The position numbers were made by a program, and so were the translations under genes. Source: Terribacillus halophilus (lineage in GTDB: Bacteria; Bacillota; Bacilli; Bacillales; Amphibacillaceae). Taken from it: a DNA stretch of 54,223 nucleotides. The notes beneath the pieces are model-generated. The model did not search any database. It had not been told where the DNA came from and saw only the letters and a list, made by a program, of their open reading frames with translations. Every line of letters begins with the position of its first letter. The stretch's first letter is position 1. This document shows, piece by piece, positions 1-7,268 of this stretch. Location of the stretch: positions 1 through 54,223 of the forward strand of contig NZ_FMZB01000016.1 in assembly GCF_900101385.1 (NCBI RefSeq). The letters run 5' to 3'.

Positions 1-95
1 TTTCTGCATAAAAAATACCCTCCAAATTGACACTTAGTTTAAGTGTACCACTTGAAGGGTGTTTTTTTATGTCCCATTTGACTAGGTTAGTCTAA
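1..95 (-). mobile_element. Left end of an IS3-like insertion sequence (partial, runs off the window)
   Basis: Read on the minus strand, this stretch starts with GACTAACC near 92, followed by GGGACA and an A-run, then a hairpin and an ATG at 10-8 that would open a transposase reading frame leaving the window. The hairpin pairs CTTGAAGGGT (51-60) with ACCCTCCAAA (17-26) and has an inner stem (30-35 with 41-46). The likely Shine-Dalgarno GGAGGG of the transposase lies inside the stem, 8 bases from the ATG. The right end of the window has the same layout (GACTGACCCC, GAGACA, A-run, hairpin). Assignment to IS3 (IS150-like) is from the general look of the terminus; the transposase itself is not visible. 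Confidence 0.5.
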
Positions 96-219
96 TTGCT
101 TCCCGGCTTTTTTCCTTTCTAAAAAATTCGTAGAAACCCTAGTTAATGTGAAACAGCATGTTTTAACCCAGCAAACAGGGAGTTATGTAGCAGATAATTG
201 GGCGGAAATATCACCGGAT

Positions 220-233
220 TGTAAACGCTTACA
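220..233. promoter_or_regulatory. Catabolite-responsive element (cre), perfect palindrome
   Basis: TGTAAACGCTTACA is a perfect 14-base palindrome that fits the cre consensus TGWAANCGNTNWCA at every position. It ends 34 bases before the EIIC start codon. CcpA bound here would be expected to repress the EIIC gene when preferred sugars are present. Confidence 0.8.
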
Positions 234-267
234 TAAACTACTGTAAATCCGTTGAGGGGGTACAGTC

Positions 268-1578
268 ATGAGTAAAGTGAATCGATTACTGGAGGAAAAA
301 GTAATGCCTGCTGCTGCAAAGGTGGCACAGCAGCGCCATTTGAATGCACTTCGTGATGGCCTTATTTTATCGATGCCGCTTATCATCATCGGCTCATTCT
401 TTTTGATCCTTGCTAATTTCCCAATTCAGTCATATATGGATTTCCTGGCTGATCGGCCCCAGCTAAAGGAAAGCTTGCTTTATCCGTATCGCGGCACATT
501 TGAATTGATGACGTTGATTGCAGTCTTTGGGATCGGCTACCGTTTGGCTGAATCATACAAAGTGGATCCGCTTGCGGCTGGAGCTGTATCTTTATCCGCA
601 TTCTTTGTAGGTACACCATATGTGACTTATATTATCGGCAAGACACCAGAAGGCGTCGACATCACCGAGACTGCCTATCAAACGGCAATGTTCACAAGCA
701 AGGGATTGTTCGTCGGGATGCTGATTGCACTAATGTGTACGGAGATATATCGATTGATTGTACAGCGAAATTTGGTCATCAAGCTGCCCGATGGCGTACC
801 GCCAGCTGTTGCACGCTCCTTTACTGCATTGATACCAGGATTTTTTGCCATCATCGCAATCTGGGTGATCCGTCTGTTGGTAGAGAATGTCGGTTCTTTC
901 GGCAGCATCCATAATGTCATTACTGTGCTGCTGCAAAAACCGCTCACATCAATCGGAACGAGTCTTGTTGGTACAATGATCATTTTCCTGTTGATTACTT
1001 TGCTATGGAGTACTGGTTTGCATGGAGCGACAATTGTCGGAGCGGTGACAGGGCCGATTTGGCTGACATTGACAGCTGAGAATGCTAAATCCTTTGAGCT
1101 GGACGAACCGGTGCAGCATATCGTTACGAATGAAATCAATGATATCGTCTTCATCGGGGGTTCTGGAACGACGCTCGGGCTGGTACTGGCAATGTTATTG
1201 TTCGCGAAAAGCCAGCAGATGAAACAGCTTGGCAGGTTGAGTATCGGGCCAGGTATATTCAATATCAATGAACCGGTATTGTTCGGGATGCCTATCGTCA
1301 TGAACCCGCTATTGATTGTCCCCTTCATCGTGACACCGCTTATCTCGGTACTCATTACGTATTTAGCCATGGATTGGGGTCTTGTGGCAAAACCAATCGG
1401 AATCGTACCTCCTTGGACAATGCCGCCTATTTTACAGGGATATCTGATTACAGGCAGTATATCGGGGGCAATATTACAAGTTATCATTCTCACCTTATCG
1501 TTTCTGATTTACTACCCATTTTTCCGGCTATGGGATAAACAAAAAGCAGCCGAAGAATCGGGAGGAGAGGAGCAATGA
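268..1578 (+). CDS. PTS EIIC permease, lactose/cellobiose/lichenan family
   Basis: This 436-residue polytopic membrane protein is the translocating subunit of a sugar phosphotransferase system of the CelB/LicC type. The N-terminus (MPAAAKVAQQRHLNALRDG) and the GPGIFNINEPVLFGMPIV region at about residues 327-344 are typical of the family. Length is close to that of known EIIC proteins. The ATG at 268 has GAGGGGG just upstream. No EIIA, EIIB or phospho-beta-glucosidase gene is near, so it must use subunits encoded elsewhere; such orphan EIIC genes are common in Bacillaceae. The perfect cre site upstream suggests CcpA control. A bulged hairpin lies just downstream (about 1585-1620) but has no T-run. 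The sugar cannot be told from the sequence; cellobiose or an oligo-beta-glucoside is the family default. Confidence 0.85.
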   Translation: MSKVNRLLEEKVMPAAAKVAQQRHLNALRDGLILSMPLIIIGSFFLILANFPIQSYMDFLADRPQLKESLLYPYRGTFELMTLIAVFGIGYRLAESYKVDPLAAGAVSLSAFFVGTPYVTYIIGKTPEGVDITETAYQTAMFTSKGLFVGMLIALMCTEIYRLIVQRNLVIKLPDGVPPAVARSFTALIPGFFAIIAIWVIRLLVENVGSFGSIHNVITVLLQKPLTSIGTSLVGTMIIFLLITLLWSTGLHGATIVGAVTGPIWLTLTAENAKSFELDEPVQHIVTNEINDIVFIGGSGTTLGLVLAMLLFAKSQQMKQLGRLSIGPGIFNINEPVLFGMPIVMNPLLIVPFIVTPLISVLITYLAMDWGLVAKPIGIVPPWTMPPILQGYLITGSISGAILQVIILTLSFLIYYPFFRLWDKQKAAEESGGEEQ

Positions 1579-1746
1579 CTGCTCTTCTTCTTACATAGAA
1601 AAGCCTTATGTAAAGAAGGTGTGAAAAGATAAGGATAGTGGAATGGTGACTATAAGAATCTTTCAATATAGAAAAAATTGAAATTCATGCAGGAAATAGT
1701 GCGAATAATAGAGAAACAAATAGAAAAAGGCTATGGGAGGGGAATC

Positions 1747-2325
1747 ATGACGACTTCTTACGAGGAATTAGTAGCGGAAATGGAACGTATATCGACAGTA
1801 ATACAAAAATTTCCGGAGAATCTGCAAGGCAAGGTTTTCGATATCATGGTGAAGAGCTATCTCGGGGAGCATGTATTGGAAGCAGCAGCTGTGGAAGAAC
1901 CGGAACCAGAAACAGTACAGCATATATCGGTCGTCGACCCCAATCGAGTTCAATCCATCAAAAAGCGTCCGATTCGCCGGAACAAAGACTCCTATAGCAT
2001 GGTGAAAGACTTGGATCTCCTGGGCAAGAGCGGGGTGGAACCATTCCGTGATTTCCTGGAGCGATATGAAGTGAATTCCAATATCAAGTTCAATACAGTG
2101 GCAGTCTACTATTTGAAAAATGTCCTGCATATACCTGATGTGACGATCGATCATATCTATACATGCTATAAGAATGGCGAGCGAAAAGTGCCAGGTAATC
2201 TCAGGCAGAGTATCACAGATACATCGAGCTCTAAATATGGCTATATCAACATGAGTGACAACCATATCACACTCAGTGTCCTTGGGGAGAATCTTGTCGA
2301 GTTTGAACTGAAGCAGGAAGCTTGA
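1747..2325 (+). CDS. Hypothetical protein with winged-helix-like C-terminal half
   Basis: A 192-residue soluble protein. The frame is open upstream to 1678, but the ATG at 1747 has GGGAGGGG at ideal distance and is the likely start. The N-terminal 60 residues look helical, followed by an acidic and proline-bearing linker and a basic stretch (KKRPIRRNKD). The C-terminal 90 residues, with YYLKNVLHI, IYTCYKNGERKVP and a final GENLVEFEL, read like a winged-helix fold with a wing near the end. I have seen similar tails in uncharacterised bacterial and archaeal proteins but know no name for the family. DNA or nucleic-acid binding is an inference from this impression only. It is followed 75 bases later by a small membrane protein with no terminator between, so they may be co-transcribed. 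Confidence 0.6.
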   Translation: MTTSYEELVAEMERISTVIQKFPENLQGKVFDIMVKSYLGEHVLEAAAVEEPEPETVQHISVVDPNRVQSIKKRPIRRNKDSYSMVKDLDLLGKSGVEPFRDFLERYEVNSNIKFNTVAVYYLKNVLHIPDVTIDHIYTCYKNGERKVPGNLRQSITDTSSSKYGYINMSDNHITLSVLGENLVEFELKQEA

Positions 2326-2400
2326 TAGTTTGAAGCAAGCGCAAACAAGGAATATATAACGAGAGCACAACCGAACACAAATGAGTGGAGGGAAGTAACA

Positions 2401-2688
2401 ATGAAGAAAAATATCGGATGGATCGCAGGAGGAACAGTTGCACTAGCCGCAGCAGCAGGTACCTTTTCTTATTTGAAACGCAAGAAGAACGCTGATCAAA
2501 AGGTGACAGGTTCGAATCTGCAGGATAAAGAGCGGGAAGACAAGCTGCCGAGCCCGGATGCCAAAACAGACGACGAGGAAAAAGGCTTGAGTGCATTGGA
2601 TCATGCATACCGCGAAGAATGGGTGGCAAATACAATCACTCCGACTGAAGAAGAAATCAAACAAGCAGAAGAAAAAGTGAATAAATGA
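2401..2688 (+). CDS. Small single-pass membrane protein, hydrophilic charged tail
   Basis: A 95-residue protein. Residues 4-25 form one hydrophobic segment rich in Gly and Ala (IGWIAGGTVALAAAAGTF), followed by a Lys/Arg cluster, which predicts an N-terminal membrane anchor with the tail inside the cell, or an uncleaved signal. The rest is highly charged and probably disordered until a conserved-looking WVANTITPTEEE stretch near the end. Start ATG 2401 has GGAGGGAAG upstream. A strong terminator follows directly. The layout resembles YtxH-type small proteins, but I do not recognise the family; function unknown. Confidence 0.65.
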   Translation: MKKNIGWIAGGTVALAAAAGTFSYLKRKKNADQKVTGSNLQDKEREDKLPSPDAKTDDEEKGLSALDHAYREEWVANTITPTEEEIKQAEEKVNK

Positions 2689-2691
2689 TCG

Positions 2692-2718
2692 AAACCCGGC
2701 AATCAGCCGGGTTTTTGT
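2692..2718 (+). terminator. Intrinsic terminator
   Basis: AACCCGGC (2693-2700) pairs with GCCGGGTT (2706-2713) around a five-base loop and is followed by a T-run. It ends the 1747-2688 transcription unit. Confidence 0.85.
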
Positions 2719-2803
2719 GATTTCAGATTAAAGTTATTCTTGGTTAATCGAGAGGTTTCTATCTATAATGGAAGTAATTAAATGAAGAAGGAGTAACAAA
2801 CTT

Positions 2804-2965
2804 ATGACGGCGTTATCCTTTTATACCGTTGCCATCATTGCTTTTATTCTGTTGCTTGTAATGGGCGCGATGATTGGAATCTATCTGATATGCAGTACTT
2901 ACAATCGAAGACGTGAGCGAGCTGTCATGGCAGAATGGCAAGCAGCTCGGAAGCACAGGGTATGA
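2804..2965 (+). CDS. Very small membrane protein (53 aa)
   Basis: ATG at 2804 with AAGAAGGAG upstream opens a 53-codon frame. Residues 5-31 are strongly hydrophobic (start MTALSFYTVAIIAF), followed by a basic tail (YNRRRERAVMAEWQAARKHRV). One transmembrane helix with the C-terminus in the cytoplasm is predicted. Its stop codon lies at 2963-2965, two bases before the preferred start of the next gene (GNAT), so the two are probably translated from one message. No family recognised. Confidence 0.55.
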   Translation: MTALSFYTVAIIAFILLLVMGAMIGIYLICSTYNRRRERAVMAEWQAARKHRV

Positions 2966-2967
2966 CA

Positions 2968-3441
2968 ATGTATAAAATTGTATCGATGACTCAATCACAA
3001 GCTGAATTGATTGTAAACCATTGGAAATACAAGGGCATCTATGCCTTTTATAATATGGACCAAGACAAAGAGGATATGGTGGAGTTTCTCAATCCAAAAG
3101 CAAGAGTTGGAAAGGTTTTTGCTGTTAAAAAAGCGGAGGAGCTTGTCGGATTCTGCGAGATAGCATCAAATCATGGGGAAGCAGAAATTGGGTTTGGCAT
3201 GCGTCCGGATCTAACAGGAAAAGGTTATGGGCAGGAATTTGTTGCTTTTTTAGTCGATTACATCATAAGTGTATACGAGGCGAAAAGAATTTATCTATCG
3301 GTAGCAGTATTCAATAAGCGGGCTATCACTGTATACGAGCGGATCGGATTCCGTTGCACCGAAAGTTTCAAGCAGGAGACAAATGGTTCGCTGTATCCTT
3401 TTGTTCGAATGATACTTGAAGTAAAGAACCTCCCCAAGTAA
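2968..3441 (+). CDS. GNAT family N-acetyltransferase
   Basis: A 157-residue acetyltransferase of the GNAT fold. The acetyl-CoA loop is visible as GMRPDLTGKGYGQEF (about residues 84-98), followed by IYLSVAVFNKRAITVYERIGF, the usual strand-helix pattern at the end of the fold. It transfers an acetyl group from acetyl-CoA to an amine; the substrate is unknown. ATG 2968 is preferred because AGGG sits 7 bases upstream; ATG 2962 would give two more residues and overlap the stop of the preceding small gene (ATGA). A terminator shared with the convergent gene follows. Confidence 0.8.
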   Translation: MYKIVSMTQSQAELIVNHWKYKGIYAFYNMDQDKEDMVEFLNPKARVGKVFAVKKAEELVGFCEIASNHGEAEIGFGMRPDLTGKGYGQEFVAFLVDYIISVYEAKRIYLSVAVFNKRAITVYERIGFRCTESFKQETNGSLYPFVRMILEVKNLPK

Positions 3442-3458
3442 AGGGGAGGTTCGCTATT
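3426..3458. terminator. Terminator between convergent genes
   Basis: GAACCTCCCC (3426-3435) pairs with GGGGAGGTTC (3443-3452), followed by GCTATTTT. It overlaps the last codons of the acetyltransferase gene and precedes the stop of the convergent STAS gene. The T-run is modest. Confidence 0.65.
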
Positions 3459-4469
3459 TTAAATGATTTGTTTACCCATTTGCCCAAGCGCATAATGGAT
3501 ACCGTGCTGTAACGTCTGAAAACAATCAAAGGAGGCCAGCGAGATTCCAGAGTTGGATATTTTCAAACCAAGATCCGGAGAAATCCCCACAAGCAATGTC
3601 TTTGTTCCGATCATGGATGCAGCGGAACCAACCTTGCTGATCAGGTTTGCTGTGTACTGGCCGATATCTTTATCCAGTCCTGTTAAATCAAGCAGCAAGT
3701 ACCTTGCTTTATATGCCGGCAAGTTTTCCAGTGTTTTAAAGAGCAGCTCCTCAGATCGCTCTTCGTCATATTTCCCTATCAGCGGGACGACAACGACATG
3801 GTCAAGTACTGGAATGATCGGAGATGACAAATCGCGTACAAGATTCTTCAATTCTCTGGTTTTATCTTCGACAATTGCTTCCAACTCCATAATCTGCTGT
3901 GATTCTTTTTTTCGGGCCAGCTGGTGGATATTTTCTGCAACAGTAATCTCTGAAGGGAAATAGTGGATGATAGTACTTTCATGACCTTCCAATTGATAAC
4001 GTTCTACCTTGTACCAAATATTCGTTCCGAACATGCCGCTGAAGATACCGGCATAATGAGCAGGAAGGAAGAGGCCGCCTGCGGTCTTACCTTGTGCCAC
4101 ATTTATTTTGTGCTCCCAGCTGTCGATCAGCTCTGCTGTCAGCGTACGTTTTTCAGGATCCAGATTTGTGATTTTCGTTCTGCCCCATCCCGCTGATGCA
4201 TATGTATTCGTAATCAGTTCTGCAGCTTTCTGAAGACCGACATCCGGTTTGTTTTGAAAGTAATTCCCTACAACGACCCCTTGCCTGTATCCAGTCGTTT
4301 CAAAAACAAGATTGGAGACTTCTTCTCCCGAGATTTCCTCGATCGTATCAAAAAATTCTCTCATGGCACTGGAAATCCAAAAAAGTACCGCATCTTCATT
4401 TTCATATGTGAATCTGCCTTTTTCCAGTTCCCAACCAAACTGAAGGCCGCCGATCTCTATCTTATCCAA
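3459..4469 (-). CDS. RsbR-like STAS-domain protein (putative stressosome or sensor protein)
   Basis: A 336-residue protein with two parts. The C-terminal 115 residues are a STAS domain of the RsbR type: VVVVPLIGKYDEER, LLLDLTGLDKDIGQYTANL and TKTLLVGISPDLG. The Thr of DLTG lies where RsbR proteins are phosphorylated by RsbT. A coiled-coil linker (ELEAIVEDKTRELKNLVRDL) precedes it. The N-terminal 190 residues resemble a V4R/heme-NO-binding-like sensor domain in pattern, but this is a weak assignment. The start is TTG at 4469 with AGGAG ten bases upstream. It would be a co-antagonist that modulates the general stress response, or an orphan sensor. No rsb genes are nearby. Confidence 0.75.
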   Translation of the reverse strand: MDKIEIGGLQFGWELEKGRFTYENEDAVLFWISSAMREFFDTIEEISGEEVSNLVFETTGYRQGVVVGNYFQNKPDVGLQKAAELITNTYASAGWGRTKITNLDPEKRTLTAELIDSWEHKINVAQGKTAGGLFLPAHYAGIFSGMFGTNIWYKVERYQLEGHESTIIHYFPSEITVAENIHQLARKKESQQIMELEAIVEDKTRELKNLVRDLSSPIIPVLDHVVVVPLIGKYDEERSEELLFKTLENLPAYKARYLLLDLTGLDKDIGQYTANLISKVGSAASMIGTKTLLVGISPDLGLKISNSGISLASFDCFQTLQHGIHYALGQMGKQII

Positions 4470-4579
4470 TGATTCCGTACTCCTTCTTGGTACATTTTAT
4501 AATCCATACTTCATTATAGATTTTCTGGGCATACAATGCCAGTCCTATGCAAACGCACGATGCTTCAAAAAGCCCTAAG

Positions 4580-4609
4580 AAAAAAGCGTACCCAGATCTT
4601 GAGTACGCT
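4580..4609 (-). terminator. Terminator of the YitT-type gene
   Basis: On the minus strand AGCGTAC (4609-4603) pairs with GTACGCT (4591-4585), followed by a T-run. It sits just behind the stop of the YitT-family gene. Confidence 0.75.
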
Positions 4610-4613
4610 CTAT

Positions 4614-5462
4614 TCATTTTGTAATATCCATGAATCCTTCACCAAATACATCTCGTACGTCGTACAACGTGATGAATGCTTTTGTATCGATAGAGCGGAC
4701 AATTTTCTTCAATGGAAGCAATTCCTGTTTATTGATGACAACATACAATATCTCTTTCTGGTTCTGCGTATAATACCCGCGTCCTTCCAGCAGTGTGACA
4801 CCTCTGTCAAGCTGCGTGGATATCGTTTGGGCAATCATATCTTTTTGATTGGAAATGATGAAGACTGCTTTCTTCGGATTCAATCCTTCAATGACGAATT
4901 CCATCACTTTAGTGGCAATGTACAGCATGATTACCGTAATCAGCAGTTTCTCTGTGCCGATGATGAACCATGAGGCTGCCACGACGATCAAATCGAAGAA
5001 AAGTAAGGCAAAGCTTGTATTCCAGTCCAGATACTTATTCGCCAGCCGGGCAAGGATCGCAGTACCTGCTGTCGTTCCGCCGACTTTAAGTACAAGTCCG
5101 ATCCCGACACCGGCAAATACGCCGCCGAAGACTGCGTTCACAAGTACTTGGTCTGAAGCAATCTCCCAGTTCTCGGTTAAATGAAGAAAGAAAGAGTTCA
5201 ATAGGATTACAATGATTGTATAGAAAACGGTTTGTTTATCGAGAAAACGATATCCTATGATGAGCAAAAGCCCATTCAGGATCAGGTTCATGACACTCGG
5301 CGCCCAGCCCAGTGCATAGAATAAGATGATAGTGATACCTGTAACACCGCCTTCGCCCAGCTCACTCGGGATGGCAAAAATGTTTACTGCCAGAGCGAAC
5401 AGAAAGGAACCGGCTATGAGGAATACCAGGTCTCTGAGGAAGTGCTTCTTAATCTGTTTCAT
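4614..5462 (-). CDS. YitT family membrane protein (DUF161 plus DUF2179)
   Basis: A 282-residue protein of the YitT family. Five or so membrane segments occupy residues 10-180, including the family signature IPSELGEGGVTGI (about 31-43) and GGTTAGTAILARL. The C-terminal 90 residues form the soluble DUF2179 domain (VFIISNQKDMIAQTI, LEGRGYYTQNQKEILYVVI, DVFGEGF). The family is widespread in Firmicutes; its transport substrate is not established. ATG 5462 has GGGGGTT upstream. It is a single gene with its own terminator, divergent from the oxidoreductase gene at 5683. Confidence 0.85.
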   Translation of the reverse strand: MKQIKKHFLRDLVFLIAGSFLFALAVNIFAIPSELGEGGVTGITIILFYALGWAPSVMNLILNGLLLIIGYRFLDKQTVFYTIIVILLNSFFLHLTENWEIASDQVLVNAVFGGVFAGVGIGLVLKVGGTTAGTAILARLANKYLDWNTSFALLFFDLIVVAASWFIIGTEKLLITVIMLYIATKVMEFVIEGLNPKKAVFIISNQKDMIAQTISTQLDRGVTLLEGRGYYTQNQKEILYVVINKQELLPLKKIVRSIDTKAFITLYDVRDVFGEGFMDITK

Positions 5463-5682
5463 CTGATAACCCCCTTCAAGTATTTGTTTCTTTACTGATA
5501 GACCACGAGATTATATCATACTGCACTATGCCTTGCCATATTACTTGACAAGAATTCAAAAGAATATTTATCGTTTTGATTGAGATATGGAAAGGGTATA
5601 AGATTCTGGATCAAATGCGCATAAATTGTATCTGAATATGAAAAAGATTAGTATGAGATATATAGTAGGAGGGGTTTTGCAG

Positions 5683-6681
5683 ATGAAAGGATCATTCAAA
5701 GCATTAATTGCAGAAAAGCAGGGAGAAGATTTCTCTGTACAAGTGAAAAAACTGACAGTCGATCAATTGCCGGCTGGGGAAGTACTGATCAAGGTACATT
5801 ATTCTGGTGTCAACTATAAGGATAGTCTGGCGACGATACCAAATGGAAATGTAGTCAAGTCTTACCCGATCGTTCCGGGGATCGATTTGGCTGGAGAAGT
5901 TGTGTCTTCTGAAGATGAGCGCTTCAAACAAGGTGATCATGTCATTGCAACGAGTTATGAAATCGGAGTTTCCCGTCACGGAGGTTATAGCGAGTACGCC
6001 AAGGTGCCTGCGGATTATATCGTACCGCTGCCGGCAGGGATGACCACAAGGGAAGCAATGATCATGGGTACTGCAGGTTTTACGGCTGCACTTTCAGTCC
6101 AGCGCTTGTTGGAAAATGGTCTGGATAAAGAGAACGGTCCGGTGCTCGTTACCGGCGCAACAGGTGGAGTCGGGAGTTTTGCAGTAGCGATTCTTTCCAA
6201 GCTTGGTTTCGAGGTCGAAGCGAGTACCGGCAAACAGACAGAAGAGGATTATCTGAAAGAACTAGGAGCAGACCGAATCATTTCCCGGGATGAAGTCTAC
6301 GACGGAAACCTCAAGCAGCTTGCCAGTCAGAGATGGGCAGCTGCAGTCGATCCAGTAGGCGGAGAGCCACTAGCATCAGTCCTCAGCCAGCTTAAGTATA
6401 ACGGGTCTGCTGCTGTAAGCGGTTTGACAGCTGGAGGCAACGTGCCAACGACTGTCTATCCATTCATCCTGCGCGGCATCAACTTACTTGGAATCGATTC
6501 GGTTTATTGTCCGAAACAAACTCGTGAAAAAATTTGGATGCAGCTGGCTACTGCTTTCAAACCAGGTGATTTAGAGCGTTTCGTACTCGAAGAATTGACG
6601 CTTGATCAATTACCGGAAGCATTACCGAAGTTATTGGAAGGAAATGCCCGAGGCAGGTACTTGGTTAAAATCAGCGGCTGA
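5683..6681 (+). CDS. Zinc-free MDR oxidoreductase, YhdH/YhfP (acrylyl-CoA reductase-like) family
   Basis: A 332-residue NADPH-dependent oxidoreductase of the quinone-reductase branch of the medium-chain dehydrogenases. The N-terminal GroES-like domain has VNYKDSLA and YPIVPGIDLAGEV; the Rossmann domain has VTGATGGVGSFAVAIL (about residues 149-164) as dinucleotide-binding motif. Zinc-binding Cys and His residues of alcohol dehydrogenases are absent. Relatives reduce acrylyl-CoA or small enones. ATG 5683 has TAGGAGGGG upstream and is preferred to an upstream frame opening at 5626. It is monocistronic; TTGACA at 5545-5550 is a possible -35 element, but no convincing -10 follows. Confidence 0.85.
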   Translation: MKGSFKALIAEKQGEDFSVQVKKLTVDQLPAGEVLIKVHYSGVNYKDSLATIPNGNVVKSYPIVPGIDLAGEVVSSEDERFKQGDHVIATSYEIGVSRHGGYSEYAKVPADYIVPLPAGMTTREAMIMGTAGFTAALSVQRLLENGLDKENGPVLVTGATGGVGSFAVAILSKLGFEVEASTGKQTEEDYLKELGADRIISRDEVYDGNLKQLASQRWAAAVDPVGGEPLASVLSQLKYNGSAAVSGLTAGGNVPTTVYPFILRGINLLGIDSVYCPKQTREKIWMQLATAFKPGDLERFVLEELTLDQLPEALPKLLEGNARGRYLVKISG

Positions 6682-6797
6682 TGTGACAAGAATGTGTCCG
6701 GTAAATTTGAAAGATTTGTGAATAGAGTCACAAATGCTTTCCCGCTGTGCAAATCCATGACATAATCATAGTCAAATGACTATGGTGAGGTGCACAA

Positions 6798-6944
6798 ATG
6801 ATTTATCTCTTGATTGTGTTCGCGGTAGTTTGTGTTATTGGATGTTTTGCATCTTGGATGAAAATGGTCAAACGGGACGGAAACCGATTTGCAAATGTGC
6901 CAGAAACAGAAACCGAGACAAAAACATATAAGAAAGCCAATTAA
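6798..6944 (+). CDS. Very small membrane protein (48 aa)
   Basis: ATG 6798 preceded by GGTGAGGTG opens a 48-codon frame. Residues 1-22 are hydrophobic (MIYLLIVFAVVCVIG), followed by a basic then acidic-polar tail (PETETETKTYKKAN). A perfect terminator lies 5 bases behind the stop, so this is a complete small transcription unit. TGACATAATCATAG at about 6759-6772 may contain its -10. No family recognised. Confidence 0.55.
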   Translation: MIYLLIVFAVVCVIGCFASWMKMVKRDGNRFANVPETETETKTYKKAN

Positions 6945-6949
6945 GTATT

Positions 6950-6979
6950 AGCGCACTGCTTGAGCAGTGCGCTTTTTTA
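6950..6979 (+). terminator. Strong intrinsic terminator
   Basis: AGCGCACTGCT (6950-6960) pairs perfectly with AGCAGTGCGCT (6963-6973), followed by six or more T. It ends the 48-aa gene. Confidence 0.9.
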
Positions 6980-7059
6980 GTCTAGATGACTTACATGAAC
7001 AAAGTAAAGAATCTTGTATACATTAAAGATATTGCATTGGATATATATAAAATCAAATG

Positions 7060-7088
7060 CCGTTTTTCGTATTGAAGAACGGTTTTTT
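7060..7088 (+). terminator. Terminator-like hairpin in a long intergenic region
   Basis: CCGTTTTTC (7060-7068) pairs with GAAGAACGG (7074-7082; one G-U) and TTTTTT follows. No gene is seen between the previous terminator at 6979 and this one; the AT-rich 80 bases between could be a remnant or a short untranslated transcript. It insulates the PTS operon from upstream reading. Confidence 0.65.
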
Positions 7089-7193
7089 ATGTTTAAAAGG
7101 ACAATCTATCGCTTAAATAATTGACCGATTTCACGCAAATTGGTGAACTTAATCAATTCAAAAAAGCCATAATGTCAACTATCGTTCATTGTA

Positions 7194-7222
7194 TTGAATT
7201 AAATAGTTCACAGTGGTAATAT
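7194..7222 (+). promoter_or_regulatory. SigA-type promoter of the PTS operon, with possible DeoR operator
   Basis: TTGAAT (7194-7199), a 17-base spacer and TAATAT (7217-7222) form a good vegetative promoter. An inverted repeat TTCA-N6-TGAA (7185-7198) overlaps the -35, and GTTCAC recurs at 7206-7211, so the DeoR-type regulator encoded last in the operon may bind here. The operator is inference. Confidence 0.6.
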
Positions 7223-7234
7223 CAAATCCAATAA

Positions 7235-7248
7235 AGAAAGCGCTTTCA
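7235..7248. promoter_or_regulatory. cre site of the PTS operon
   Basis: AGAAAGCGCTTTCA is a palindrome that matches the cre consensus except for its first base. It lies just downstream of the expected transcription start, a position where CcpA blocks elongating or initiating polymerase. Confidence 0.7.
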
Positions 7249-7268
7249 AACCGGTGAGGAGGAATGAG

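Noticed and set aside
678-1493. A 271-codon open frame antisense to the EIIC gene
   Set aside because: Antisense shadow; the plus-strand gene has clear family motifs and a good start, the minus frame has neither.
1585-1620. Terminator behind the EIIC gene
   Set aside because: A bulged hairpin exists, but neither strand has a T-run after it.
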